From positions 1 through 64,000 of the forward strand of contig NZ_FNDG01000008.1 in the NCBI RefSeq assembly GCF_900100535.1: 64,000 bases of DNA, in the 5' to 3' direction. Below are positions 42,489 through 51,072 of this stretch, in pieces. The stretch's first letter is position 1, and every line of letters starts with the position of its first letter. The translations under genes were made by a program, and so were the position numbers. Under the pieces are notes generated by a model, which ran no database searches, was not told where the DNA came from, and saw nothing but the letters and a program-made list of their open reading frames with translations. This DNA is from Phytopseudomonas flavescens. GTDB lineage: Bacteria > Pseudomonadota > Gammaproteobacteria > Pseudomonadales > Pseudomonadaceae.

Positions 42489-44260
42489 TGAAGCTCTCGG
42501 AAACCGTGATCACCAGCAACCGTGACGTGCAGCCGCGCAGCGAAAGCAGCAGCGCCAGCACGGTGTTCACCCGCGCCGACATCGAGCGCCTGCTGCCCAG
42601 AGATGTGCTGGACCTGCTGGCCCGTGTGCCCGGCGTGCAAGTCACCCGCAGCGGTGGCCCCGGCAGCAACAGCGGCCTGTACATTCGCGGGACCAAATCG
42701 GCGCAAAGCCTGGTGCTGGTCGACGGTCAGCGCATCGGCTCGGCCTCCGCTGGCGGCGCGCCCCTGGAGTACCTGAATATCGAGCAGATCGAACGCGTCG
42801 AAGTGCTGCGCGGCGCCCGCTCGGCGATTCACGGTGCCGACGCCATTGGCGGCGTGGTGCAGATCTTTACCCGCCGTGCCACGGGCGAAGGGCTCTACCC
42901 GCGCCTGCGCGTCGGCTATGGTTCGAATCGCACCTGGCAGCGCAGCCTCGGTCTTTCCGGTGGTGACGCAACCACTCGCTTCAACCTCAGCCTGAGTGCC
43001 GACGACACCCGCGGCATCAACCGCACTTACGCCAGCGTAGCGCCGGACAGCGACCGCGACGCCTACCGCAACAATGCCGTCGCCGCCAACCTCAGCCACC
43101 GCCTCAACGAGAACCTGGAAGCCGGCTTCAGCGTGCTCGACCAGCGCGGCGAGAGCGAATATGACCAGGGCTGGGAAGGCGCCTACCCGTACGCCGATTA
43201 TCAGCTGACGAGTTACTCCGGGTTCGTCAGCGCCCAGTTGCTGCCGAACTGGAAAAGCCGCCTTGAGGTCGGCCATAGCGAGAACCGCTCCGTCGAGCGC
43301 CATGACGATGTTCCCGCCAGCAGCCCGTTCAACACCTACCGCGACAGCCTGGCCTGGCTCAACACCCTCGACCTGGGTAACGGCCACGGCCTGCTGGTTG
43401 GCGCCGATGGCTACCGGGAACAACTCAACAGCACTACCGCCTACGCGCAGGACAGCCGCTGGAACCATGCGCTGCTTGCGCAGCACAGTTACCGTGGTGA
43501 GCACTTCAGTATCGAGCTGGGCTTGCGACACGAGAAGAACCAGCAGTTCGGCAGCGTCAACACCTTCAGCGGTGCCCTGGGTTACCCCCTCGATGCGCGC
43601 AACGAGCTGATCCTCTCCTACGCCGAAGGCTTGCGCGCGCCGACCTTCAACGACCTCTACTGGCCGGGCGGCGGCAACCCGAACCTGCGTCCGGAGACCT
43701 CCAAATCCTATGAGCTGCAATGGCGCAGCCAACTGGCCGAGCGCACTGCGCTACAAACCTCGGTGTACCGCACCGACCTGCGCGACGCGATCAACGGCTG
43801 GCCTGCCGAGAACGTCGACAAGGCCCGTATCAACGGCTTCGAGAGCAGCCTGCACCACGAACTGCTGGGCTGGCAGGCCGCCCTGGGCCTGAACTTCATC
43901 GACGCCCGTGACCGCAGTACCGGCAAACAGCTCATTCGCCGCGCCAAGCGTACCCTGAGCCTCGATGTGGATCGCCAGTTCGGCAACTGGTCGGTTGGTG
44001 CCAGCTGGCAGGCGGTCAGCAGCAGCTACGACGACGCGGCCAACCAGCGCAAAATCCCCGGCAATGGCCTGCTCGGCCTGCGTGGTAGCTGGCAGGCAAC
44101 GCCGGAACTGGCCGTGGGCCTGAAGGTGGACAACCTGCTGGACAAAACCTACAGCCGCGCCCAGTACAGCTATGGAAGCTGGCCCGTGACGAATTACAGC
44201 GAATACCGGGAGGAAGGCCGCACTGCCATGCTGTCACTGACCTGGACGCCGGCGTTCTGA
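42486..44260 (+). pseudogene. btuB: BtuB-type TonB-dependent outer-membrane receptor lacking its signal peptide
   Basis: The frame from about 42486 encodes LKLSETVITSNRDVQP (the TonB box ETVIT), the plug domain (RVPGVQVTRSGGPGSNSG, LYIRGTKSAQSLVLVDG, RGARSAIHGADAIGGVVQI) and a full barrel ending WTPAF with the terminal Phe. It would be 584 residues from the first possible start, a GTG at 42506, which is already past the TonB box. There is no ATG and no signal peptide. Upstream in frame is the truncated riboswitch with a TAA at 42440. The product cannot be exported in this form. It should have imported vitamin B12; a btuF-like gene lies nearby. Confidence 0.82.
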
Positions 44261-44262
44261 GA

Positions 44263-44496
44263 GCCTGTTCACGATCCTGTGCACTTGGCAAACCGGAACC
44301 CGTATTCCTATAGATCAGCTGCAAAAAGGCGATAGCGGTCATGTGTAGGGTGGACGACGCTTCATCCGTCCACCGCTCTGCGATCGCGATGGTGGATGAA
44401 AAGAGCGTCAGCTACGCGCCCCGATCCACCCTACGTCTGCTTCCGCCTTTTTGCTGCCATTGCGCGTGGATTCTCGTCGAAAGATCGTGAACAGGC
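44263..44496. mobile_element. Nested inverted-repeat element, MITE-like
   Basis: Three concentric inverted repeats: outer GCCTGTTCACGATC (44263-44276) / GATCGTGAACAGGC (44483-44496), middle GCAAAAAGGCG (44321-44331) / CGCCTTTTTGC (44444-44454), inner GTAGGGTGGA / TCCACCCTAC (44345-44434). No coding capacity. It fills most of the 330-base gap between the receptor gene and the AI-2E-type gene. Structure is seen; mobility is inferred. Confidence 0.6.
44345..44434. repeat. Extragenic repeat, family B (90-bp copy)
   Basis: Same ends and same 90-bp length as 36884-36973, with shared internal GACGACGCTTCA and GTGGATGAAAA blocks; here it is the core of the larger nested element. Confidence 0.85.
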
Positions 44497-44590
44497 CCTG
44501 AATCAGGAAATCGCCCGCAAGCGGCTCCTACGCGGTCGACGGATCACCGCAATCTGTGTAGTAGCTGAGGGGGCGATCCAACCGACATGA

Positions 44591-45601
44591 TCACACCCAG
44601 CCCTGGGCCTTGAGCTCGCTCTTGAGGTAGGCGTAGTAAACCGGCGCGGCCACCAGGCCGGCGATGCCGAAGGCGGCCTCGAACACCAGCATGACCAGCA
44701 GCAGCTCCCAGGCGCGCGCCTTGATCTGACCACCGACGATGCGGGCATTGAGGAAGTATTCGACCTTGTGGATGACGATCAGGTAGGCCAATGCGCCCAG
44801 TGCCACCCAGACCGACAACGACAGGCCGACCACGAAGATCGCCGCGTTGGAAATCAGATTGCCGACTACCGGCAGCAGGCCGGCCACGAAGGTGATCAGG
44901 ATCAGCGTCTTGGTCAGCGGCAGGTGCACGCCGAACAGCGGCAGCACGCCCATCAGGAAGATGCCGGTGAAGGTGGTATTGAGCAGGGAGATCTTGATCT
45001 GCGCGAACACCACGTTGCGAAAGGCATCGACGAAATGCCCCACGCGGGTCAGCAGCGCGCCGGCCAGGGGCCTCAGCTGATCAGGCTCGGGAACGTTCTG
45101 CAGGGCGATCACCGCGCCCAGGATCATGCCGATCAGCACGGTGACGAACATGTGCACCGCGCCCTTGCCGAGCAGCTGCAGCTCGCTGATGTGCCCGCGC
45201 AGCCAGTCGTGCAGCGTGATGCGGATATCGTCGACGTTGGCTGGCAGGTAGGCCACCAGGGCTTCCGGCAATTGGTCGCGGGCGCGGTCGATCACCCCGA
45301 GCAGCTTGCCCATCAAGCGTCCCGGATTGTTCAGCTCGTGCATCACCAGGGAAAACCCGCCGGCGAACACCAGGCCCAGCACGGCGATCACCAGCACGCT
45401 CAGCAGGCCGACCGCCAGCAAGCGCCCGAGATGCCCGGCGAACAGTCGTTGCATGTGGCGAGCCAGGCGGTTGACCAGTTCGAACACCAGCAGACCGGCC
45501 AGCAGGCTGGGCAGCAATTTCAACGGAAAGACCAGCAGCAGCGCGGCACCAACGATCAATGCGCTGGCCGGGGAGAACCAGGGGGAGACAGGGGCTTTCA
45601 T
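44591..45601 (-). CDS. AI-2E/PerM-family membrane transporter
   Basis: 336 residues from ATG 45601. About eight hydrophobic segments, including LIVGAALLLVFPLKLLPSLLAGLLVFELV at the N-terminus and ALVAYLPANVDDIRITLHDWL as the central amphipathic region. The late block LPVVGNLISNAAIFVVGLS fits the PerM/TqsA family (AI-2E), which exports or exchanges small solutes such as autoinducer-2 or ions. The specific role cannot be told. It stands alone, downstream of the B12 genes on the same strand. Confidence 0.8.
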   Translation of the reverse strand: MKAPVSPWFSPASALIVGAALLLVFPLKLLPSLLAGLLVFELVNRLARHMQRLFAGHLGRLLAVGLLSVLVIAVLGLVFAGGFSLVMHELNNPGRLMGKLLGVIDRARDQLPEALVAYLPANVDDIRITLHDWLRGHISELQLLGKGAVHMFVTVLIGMILGAVIALQNVPEPDQLRPLAGALLTRVGHFVDAFRNVVFAQIKISLLNTTFTGIFLMGVLPLFGVHLPLTKTLILITFVAGLLPVVGNLISNAAIFVVGLSLSVWVALGALAYLIVIHKVEYFLNARIVGGQIKARAWELLLVMLVFEAAFGIAGLVAAPVYYAYLKSELKAQGWV

Positions 45602-45698
45602 AACATCTGCAATGAACAGGAAGGCACCCAATCTGCCAGTTGCCGGCGCGCTTTACCAGCGCCATCGCATGCCGGCAACCGCGCCCTGGCGCGCGCCA

Positions 45699-46499
45699 TC
45701 AGCGGGTGGATGCCAGCCGCTCGCAGAGCCTCGCCGTCGCCTCGAGCATCTGGAAACTGGGGCGCTCCAGGCCGTCGTCCGGCAACACCAGCAACTGCTC
45801 GCGCTGTACGGCCGAGAGCTGCGGCCAGCGCCGCCAGGCCTGCAGTTGTCTGTGGTCGCCGGCGATGATCACCGCCGGGTCACGCTGCAGCACGGCCTCG
45901 ACACTCACCTGCGGGGCGGGCAGTTGCAGATCGGCGAATACGTTGCGCGCACCGCAGGCCTGCAAGGCATCGCTGATGATCTGCCCACCCCCGAGGGTAT
46001 ACAGGGGCGCGTCCCACACCTGGTAGAACACCGCTACGGGTCGCTCACGATGGTAGCGCTCACGCAGCGCGGCGAGCCCGGCGACGAAGCGCGCGTGCAG
46101 GCGCTGCCCGCGATCGGCACGGCCCAGGCGTTCGCCGATCTGCACGAACTGCTGGGCCAGTTCATCCAGCGAGTGGGGCTCGAGAACCAGCATGGGAATG
46201 CCAAAGCGTTTCAGTTGCTCGCGCTGGGCGATGCTGACACTGCCCGGCCACACCAGCAGCAGGTCCGGTTTCAGCGCCAGCAGGGTTTCCGTTTCGAGTT
46301 GTCCGTAGCGCCCTACCGAAGGCAGATGTGCCAGTTGCGCAGGGCGCTCGCCGCCATCGAGCACACCGACCAGCACGTCCGCAGAATCCAGTTCGAGAAC
46401 GATTTCGCTCAGCGATGGCGAGAGGCTGACCACCCTGTCGGCAGCCGACAGCGGCGCCATCTGCAGCACCAACAGGGCGAGCAGGACACGCAGCATCAC
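45699..46499 (-). CDS. btuF: Vitamin B12 (cobalamin)-binding periplasmic protein, BtuF-like
   Basis: 266 residues with a signal peptide (LRVLLALLVLQMAPLSA) and the class III binding-protein fold: RVVSLSPSLSEIVLELDSADVLVGV, then LLALKPDLLLVWPGS, and a helical linker near 160. It would carry cobalamin from BtuB to an inner-membrane importer. Overlaps the preceding membrane-protein gene by 4 bp. The BtuCD genes are not in the window. Iron-siderophore binding is an alternative but less likely beside btuB. Confidence 0.8.
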   Translation of the reverse strand: MMLRVLLALLVLQMAPLSAADRVVSLSPSLSEIVLELDSADVLVGVLDGGERPAQLAHLPSVGRYGQLETETLLALKPDLLLVWPGSVSIAQREQLKRFGIPMLVLEPHSLDELAQQFVQIGERLGRADRGQRLHARFVAGLAALRERYHRERPVAVFYQVWDAPLYTLGGGQIISDALQACGARNVFADLQLPAPQVSVEAVLQRDPAVIIAGDHRQLQAWRRWPQLSAVQREQLLVLPDDGLERPSFQMLEATARLCERLASTR

Positions 46500-46909
46500 A
46501 ACTGCCGGGGGATGCGATAGAGGTAGAGCAGCACCACGCTGGCCAGCGCCAGCAACACCAGCGGCACGGCCTCCAGCCCCGCGAAGACCGCGACGGCAGC
46601 GATCCAGGCCGGCAGCCCCGCACCTAGAAAGGCAACCCGGCGACGCTCGGCCAGGGCCAGCCAGGCAGCGGGCTCGTCAGGCGTGTCCAGTGCCTTGGCA
46701 GCGGCGAACAGCGCGCGCTTGTAACCGCCGAACAGCGGCAGGCTGACGAACAGCGAAGCCAATCCCGCGACGAACAGCGGCATGGCCAACACGGCGGGCT
46801 GGCGGCCGGCGCCGAAAACCAGATTGATCAGTAACAGTGGAGCCAGGGTCAGTGCCAGTTGCCGCCACCACAGCAGGGCCAACCGACGCTTGACCGCGGC
46901 GCGGGTCAA
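46496..46909 (-). CDS. Small inner-membrane protein, unknown function
   Basis: 137 residues with four hydrophobic stretches (for example [18 protein letters not shown] and [18 protein letters not shown]), so probably a four-helix membrane protein with positively charged ends. It lies between ribA and btuF with 4-bp overlaps on both sides, forming a ribA - membrane protein - btuF operon. Not matched to a named family. Confidence 0.75.
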   Translation of the reverse strand: MTRAAVKRRLALLWWRQLALTLAPLLLINLVFGAGRQPAVLAMPLFVAGLASLFVSLPLFGGYKRALFAAAKALDTPDEPAAWLALAERRRVAFLGAGLPAWIAAVAVFAGLEAVPLVLLALASVVLLYLYRIPRQL

Positions 46910-47523
46910 GGCCGCTCGACCTCGCCCTGATGCAGCTTGCCGAGCATATGCCCGAGCTTGCCGGCCTTGGTCGCCAGGTACTTGCTGTTGTGCGGATTGT
47001 GCCCCAACTGCAGCGGTACGCGATGGGCCACGGGGATGCCCATGTCACCCAGCGCCTTGACCTTGCGCGGGTTGTTGGTCATCAACTTGAGCGAGGAAAT
47101 CCCCAGGTGCTGCAGCATCGGCAGGCAGATCGCGTAGTCGCGCATGTCTGCACCGAAACCCAGACGCTCGTTGGCCTCCACGGTATCGGCGCCAGCATCC
47201 TGCAGTTCGTAGGCACGGATCTTGTTGAGCAGCCCGATGCCGCGGCCCTCCTGGCGCAGGTAAAGCAACACGCCACGGCCTTCTTCGGAAATGGCGCGCA
47301 GCGCACCCTCCAACTGGAAGCCGCAATCACAGCGCAGGCTGAACAACGCATCGCCGGTCAGGCATTCGGAATGCAGGCGCCCCAGCACCGGCTCGCCATC
47401 GGCCACATTGCCGAAGGTCAGAGCGACATGCTCCTTGCCAGTGGCCTCTTCGAGAAAACCATGCATGGTGAACACACCGAATGGAGTCGGCAGTTGGGAG
47501 GCGGCGACGAACACGACAGGCAC
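46906..47523 (-). CDS. ribA: GTP cyclohydrolase II
   Basis: 205 residues. Zinc-binding cysteines are in [19 protein letters not shown], the catalytic and GTP-binding segment is [22 protein letters not shown], and FGADMRDY and [13 protein letters not shown] follow. It opens GTP to the first riboflavin intermediate. It is the first gene of an operon with a membrane protein and btuF; no FMN riboswitch was recognised upstream. Confidence 0.96.
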   Translation of the reverse strand: MPVVFVAASQLPTPFGVFTMHGFLEEATGKEHVALTFGNVADGEPVLGRLHSECLTGDALFSLRCDCGFQLEGALRAISEEGRGVLLYLRQEGRGIGLLNKIRAYELQDAGADTVEANERLGFGADMRDYAICLPMLQHLGISSLKLMTNNPRKVKALGDMGIPVAHRVPLQLGHNPHNSKYLATKAGKLGHMLGKLHQGEVERP

Positions 47524-47762
47524 CGGATGCTCCTGGTATCGGAAAGGATGCGGATTTGCGAGGGGTGATAGTGTAACAGCAGCGCCTGCGGCACCGTCAG
47601 CCGAATTATCAGGGTGGCTCCCTGCAGGGACGGCCTCCCCTCGACGGCGCCCAATGCAATTGGCCTGCCGGGTAGGGGCGTCGCCCTCGGCGCGAAGCTC
47701 CCTGCCGTCACATCGGTGTTGCCTGCACGATCCACCGCAGGCTCCTGCCGGTTATGCCGCGT
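47524..47762. other. Intergenic region, no feature recognised
   Basis: About 240 bases between ribA and the DUF192 gene; it should hold the ribA promoter. GC-rich, with no hairpin-plus-T terminator found. Confidence 0.4.
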
Positions 47763-48200
47763 TCATCCAGCCGTTGCGCAATCGATCCCGACCCGGCTCC
47801 CCACCACCACACCCAGCGCATCGAAGGCGCCTTTGCCCACCTCGACGATATAGCGCACCGGCTCCTGCGAGCCATGCCGCTGCAGGCTGTAGGGCTGCAT
47901 ATCGACCATCCGGCGCACCACGCCACGGCCATCGATGAAGGCCGCCGACAGCGCTACCCGGGTGTCTTTCATCCACAGCTCGCGCCTGCCCTCCTCCGGC
48001 CAGGCGAAGAGCATGCCGTGGCCGATATCGTCACGGCCGGACAACCCCAGCGTACGCGTTTCGGCAGTGGCGGCGAGCGGCACGCTCAGCGTCGCCCCAC
48101 CAGGAAAACCGACGCGGCACTCGGGTAACGTTGCCAGGGCTGCCGAAGAGGCGAGCACCAGGGAGCCAATCAGGATGCTGCGCAACAAGAAAATGGCCAT
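47763..48200 (-). CDS. DUF192-family secreted protein
   Basis: 145 residues with a Sec-type signal (LIGSLVLASSAALA). DUF192 core visible as TRTLGLSGRDDIGHGMLFAWPEEGRR, WMKDTRVALSAAFID and VRYIVEVGKGAFDALGV. The family is small, periplasmic or secreted, and without a proven activity. Single gene between ribA and prfC on the opposite strand to prfC. Confidence 0.88.
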   Translation of the reverse strand: MAIFLLRSILIGSLVLASSAALATLPECRVGFPGGATLSVPLAATAETRTLGLSGRDDIGHGMLFAWPEEGRRELWMKDTRVALSAAFIDGRGVVRRMVDMQPYSLQRHGSQEPVRYIVEVGKGAFDALGVVVGSRVGIDCATAG

Positions 48201-48316
48201 GACCGACCTCGAACCTGAACCAGAGAAGCGATCCTACCGGCCTGCGCACGTTTCCGGCACCCGGGATGGCCGTCAGCGGCAGACAGGAGATGCCCCAGCG
48301 GCCGAGCATTTACCGC

Positions 48317-48322
48317 TATAAT
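48317..48322 (+). promoter_or_regulatory. -10 box of the prfC promoter
   Basis: A perfect TATAAT sits 56 bases before the prfC start codon. No strong -35 was seen at the expected distance. Confidence 0.5.
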
Positions 48323-48377
48323 CGCGCATTTTTCCGGGCTCACGGGCCCGCCAACGCGTTCAAGCAGGCACCTATCC

Positions 48378-49961
48378 ATGACCACTCAGGCCGCCGAAGT
48401 CGCCAAGCGCCGTACTTTCGCCATCATCTCGCACCCCGACGCCGGTAAGACCACCATCACCGAGAAGCTGCTGCTGATGGGGCAGGCAATCGCCGTGGCC
48501 GGTACCGTCAAGTCACGTAAATCGGACCGCCATGCGACCTCCGACTGGATGGAAATGGAGAAGCAGCGCGGGATCTCCATCACCACCTCGGTGATGCAGT
48601 TCCCCTATCGCGAGCACATGGTCAACCTGCTCGACACCCCCGGCCACGAAGACTTCTCCGAAGATACCTACCGGACCCTGACCGCAGTGGACTCGGCGCT
48701 GATGGTGCTCGACGGCGGCAAGGGCGTCGAGCCCCGCACCATCGCCCTGATGGACGTCTGCCGGCTGCGCGACACGCCGATCGTCAGCTTCATCAACAAG
48801 CTGGATCGCGATATCCGCGACCCGATCGAGTTGCTCGACGAAATCGAGGCGGTGCTGAAGATCAAGGCCGCGCCGATTACCTGGCCGATCGGTTGCTACC
48901 GCGACTTCAAGGGCGTTTACCACCTCGCCGACGACTACATCATCGTCTACACGCCGGGCCATGGCCACGAGCGCACCGCCACCAAGATCATCGAGAAACT
49001 CGACTCCTTTGAGGCCCGCGCTCACCTGGGCGACGAGTACGATCGTTTCGTCGAGCAGCTCGAGCTGGTGCAGGGTGCCTGCCACGCGTTCAACCAGGAC
49101 GAGTTCCTCAGCGGTCAGTTGACCCCGGTGTTCTTCGGTACCGCGCTGGGCAACTTCGGCGTCGACCATGTACTCGATGCCGTGGTCGACTGGGCACCGC
49201 GCCCGCTTGCCCGTGTCGCCCACGAACGCACCGTGGAACCGGTGGAAGAGAAATTCACCGGTTTCGTCTTCAAGATCCAGGCGAACATGGATCCCAAGCA
49301 CCGTGACCGTATCGCCTTCATGCGCATCTGCTCGGGCAAGTACGAGAAGGGCATGAAGATGCGCCACGTGCGCACCGGCAAGGACGTGCGCATCGGCGAC
49401 GCCCTGACCTTCTTCTCTTCCGAGCGCGAAATGCTCGAGGAGGCCTGGGCCGGCGACATCATCGGCCTGCACAACCACGGCACCATCCAGATCGGCGACA
49501 CCTTCAGCGAAGGTGAGGCGCTGGGCTTCACCGGCATCCCGCACTTCGCACCCGAATTGTTCCGCCGCGTACGCCTGAAGGATCCGCTCAAGTCCAAGCA
49601 GTTGCGCCAGGGCCTGCAACAGCTCGCCGAGGAAGGCGCCACCCAGGTGTTCTTCCCCGAGCGCAGCAACGACATCATCCTCGGCGCCGTCGGTGTGCTG
49701 CAGTTCGACGTGGTCGCCAGCCGCCTGAAGGAAGAATACAAGGTCGAGTGCGGTTACGAGCCGATCACCGTCTGGTCGGCCCGCTGGATCGACTGCAGCG
49801 ACAAGAAGAAGCTGGAGGAATTCGCCAACAAGGCCGTGGAAAACCTCGCCCTGGACGGCGGCGGCCACCTCACCTACCTGGCGCCCACCCGGGTCAACCT
49901 GAGCCTGATGGAAGAACGCTGGCCCGACGTGAAATTCCGCGCCACCCGCGAGCATCACTGA
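48378..49961 (+). CDS. prfC: Peptide chain release factor 3
   Basis: 527 residues. Translational GTPase: G1 [17 protein letters not shown]2 region [12 protein letters not shown]3 [15 protein letters not shown]4 [15 protein letters not shown]3-specific blocks such as [18 protein letters not shown] [16 protein letters not shown] and [18 protein letters not shown] are present. It removes RF1/RF2 from the ribosome after termination and improves accuracy. Standard length and start. Confidence 0.97.
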   Translation: MTTQAAEVAKRRTFAIISHPDAGKTTITEKLLLMGQAIAVAGTVKSRKSDRHATSDWMEMEKQRGISITTSVMQFPYREHMVNLLDTPGHEDFSEDTYRTLTAVDSALMVLDGGKGVEPRTIALMDVCRLRDTPIVSFINKLDRDIRDPIELLDEIEAVLKIKAAPITWPIGCYRDFKGVYHLADDYIIVYTPGHGHERTATKIIEKLDSFEARAHLGDEYDRFVEQLELVQGACHAFNQDEFLSGQLTPVFFGTALGNFGVDHVLDAVVDWAPRPLARVAHERTVEPVEEKFTGFVFKIQANMDPKHRDRIAFMRICSGKYEKGMKMRHVRTGKDVRIGDALTFFSSEREMLEEAWAGDIIGLHNHGTIQIGDTFSEGEALGFTGIPHFAPELFRRVRLKDPLKSKQLRQGLQQLAEEGATQVFFPERSNDIILGAVGVLQFDVVASRLKEEYKVECGYEPITVWSARWIDCSDKKKLEEFANKAVENLALDGGGHLTYLAPTRVNLSLMEERWPDVKFRATREHH

Positions 49962-49984
49962 GAGCTGTTAACACGAGCGCGCCA

Positions 49985-50006
49985 GAGCCGGGCGATAGTC
50001 CGGCTC
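49985..50006 (+). terminator. Hairpin after prfC
   Basis: GAGCCGG / CCGGCTC, a perfect 7-bp stem with an 8-base loop, lies 23 bases after the prfC stop. No T run follows, so it may be a REP-like hairpin, not a true intrinsic terminator. Confidence 0.45.
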
Positions 50007-50011
50007 ATGCC

Positions 50012-50536
50012 TTAGTGCTTGGCGACAATGGCATCACTGCCAGCCCAATCCGGCGAATACAGCCCGTTACGCACATCGCGGTGAAAGGTCGAATGAGGCC
50101 AGTCCCGCACCTGACGCACCAGGCCATGCCTGAGCGGGTTGTTGTGCACGTAATCCACATGCCAGCGGAACTCTTCTTCATTGCGGATCCGGTGTTCGCA
50201 GTAACAGCGCTGCCAGACGCCACGCTGCGCCCGCGGCAGGCGCAGCATCGCGCGGTAGGTATCCGCCGGCAACGCGCTGCAGAAGAATCGCTTGATCAGT
50301 CGCCAGCGCAAGGGCCGGGCATGATCACCCGGAGGCAACGTCCACACGCAATGCATGTGCTCGGGTAACACGACCCAGGCATCGATCCCGAATGGGTGCA
50401 GCCGGTGTACCCGCCTTATCGCATGACGCAGCTCATCGATGTGTCTCAGCAACAGATCGTTATCGCCACGTCGCAACAAGGCGACGGTAAAGAACCAGGT
50501 CGCTCCAGACCTGAACGCACGACGGTAGCCTGGCAT
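50012..50536 (-). CDS. REP-associated tyrosine transposase (RAYT, HUH type)
   Basis: 174 residues from ATG 50536, which has a GGGGAGG ribosome site; longer starts upstream lack one. Family features: GATWFFTVALLRR near the N-terminus, the HUH-like DAWVVLPEHMHCVW with HMH metal ligands, and YVHNNPLRHGLV with the likely catalytic Tyr. RAYTs are single-copy domesticated transposases thought to spread REP palindromes. It lies between prfC and gcd. Confidence 0.88.
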   Translation of the reverse strand: MPGYRRAFRSGATWFFTVALLRRGDNDLLLRHIDELRHAIRRVHRLHPFGIDAWVVLPEHMHCVWTLPPGDHARPLRWRLIKRFFCSALPADTYRAMLRLPRAQRGVWQRCYCEHRIRNEEEFRWHVDYVHNNPLRHGLVRQVRDWPHSTFHRDVRNGLYSPDWAGSDAIVAKH

Positions 50537-50693
50537 CCTTGCCCCTCCCCAACATGAAGGAACAAGCATAGAACGTAAACAGGGGCTGGATCCGCCACTG
50601 AAACAATCCGCCACATCAACCTTGCACGGCCGGGTTCTACGCCGTTAGCACGAACACTTACGAGCAAGCTCACAGCGAGTTGAAGGAGTGTTC

Positions 50694-51046
50694 ATGTCCA
50701 AGCGCAAGAAATACAGCCCCGAGTTCAAAGGGGAGGCTGTCGAACTGCCCCGTCGTTCAGGAGCCAGTTGCCGGCAAATCGCCCAAAAAACCGCAGTGGT
50801 TCGAGCCTGTTAGATCGCTCGGTTCGACAGGCACAGCAAACGCCTTCCCGGAACAGGCATGAAGAGCTGGCCCGCCTCGAGCGTGAGCGTGTTACCCATC
50901 AATACGTATAGAACTCGCGATGAAGCACGGGCGAATTCATTCGGCTACATGGAGCGATTCCATAACCCACGAATGCATCGTAGAGTCGCCCGGCAATCTG
51001 GAGCTTTCGGCTTTTCTCAAACCGTCCGTGGAAACGGGGCGGCAGT
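50694..51046 (+). pseudogene. IS3-family transposase remnants (OrfA start and OrfB end)
   Basis: ATG 50694 opens a 39-codon frame, KRKKYSPEFKGEAVEL...RRSGASCRQIAQK, the start of an IS3-type OrfA HTH, stopping at TAG 50811. Further along, HEELARLERERVTH and YRTRDEARANSFGYMERFHN, in different frames, are typical of OrfA-to-OrfB and OrfB C-terminal segments (integrase core tail). Most of the element, including the DDE centre, is missing. A heavily deleted insertion sequence. Confidence 0.8.
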
Positions 51047-51072
51047 TCTCCCCTTGGTATCGCTGCCATCGC

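Noticed and set aside
47524..47762. FMN riboswitch upstream of ribA
   Set aside because: None of the conserved FMN-element blocks could be identified in this stretch.
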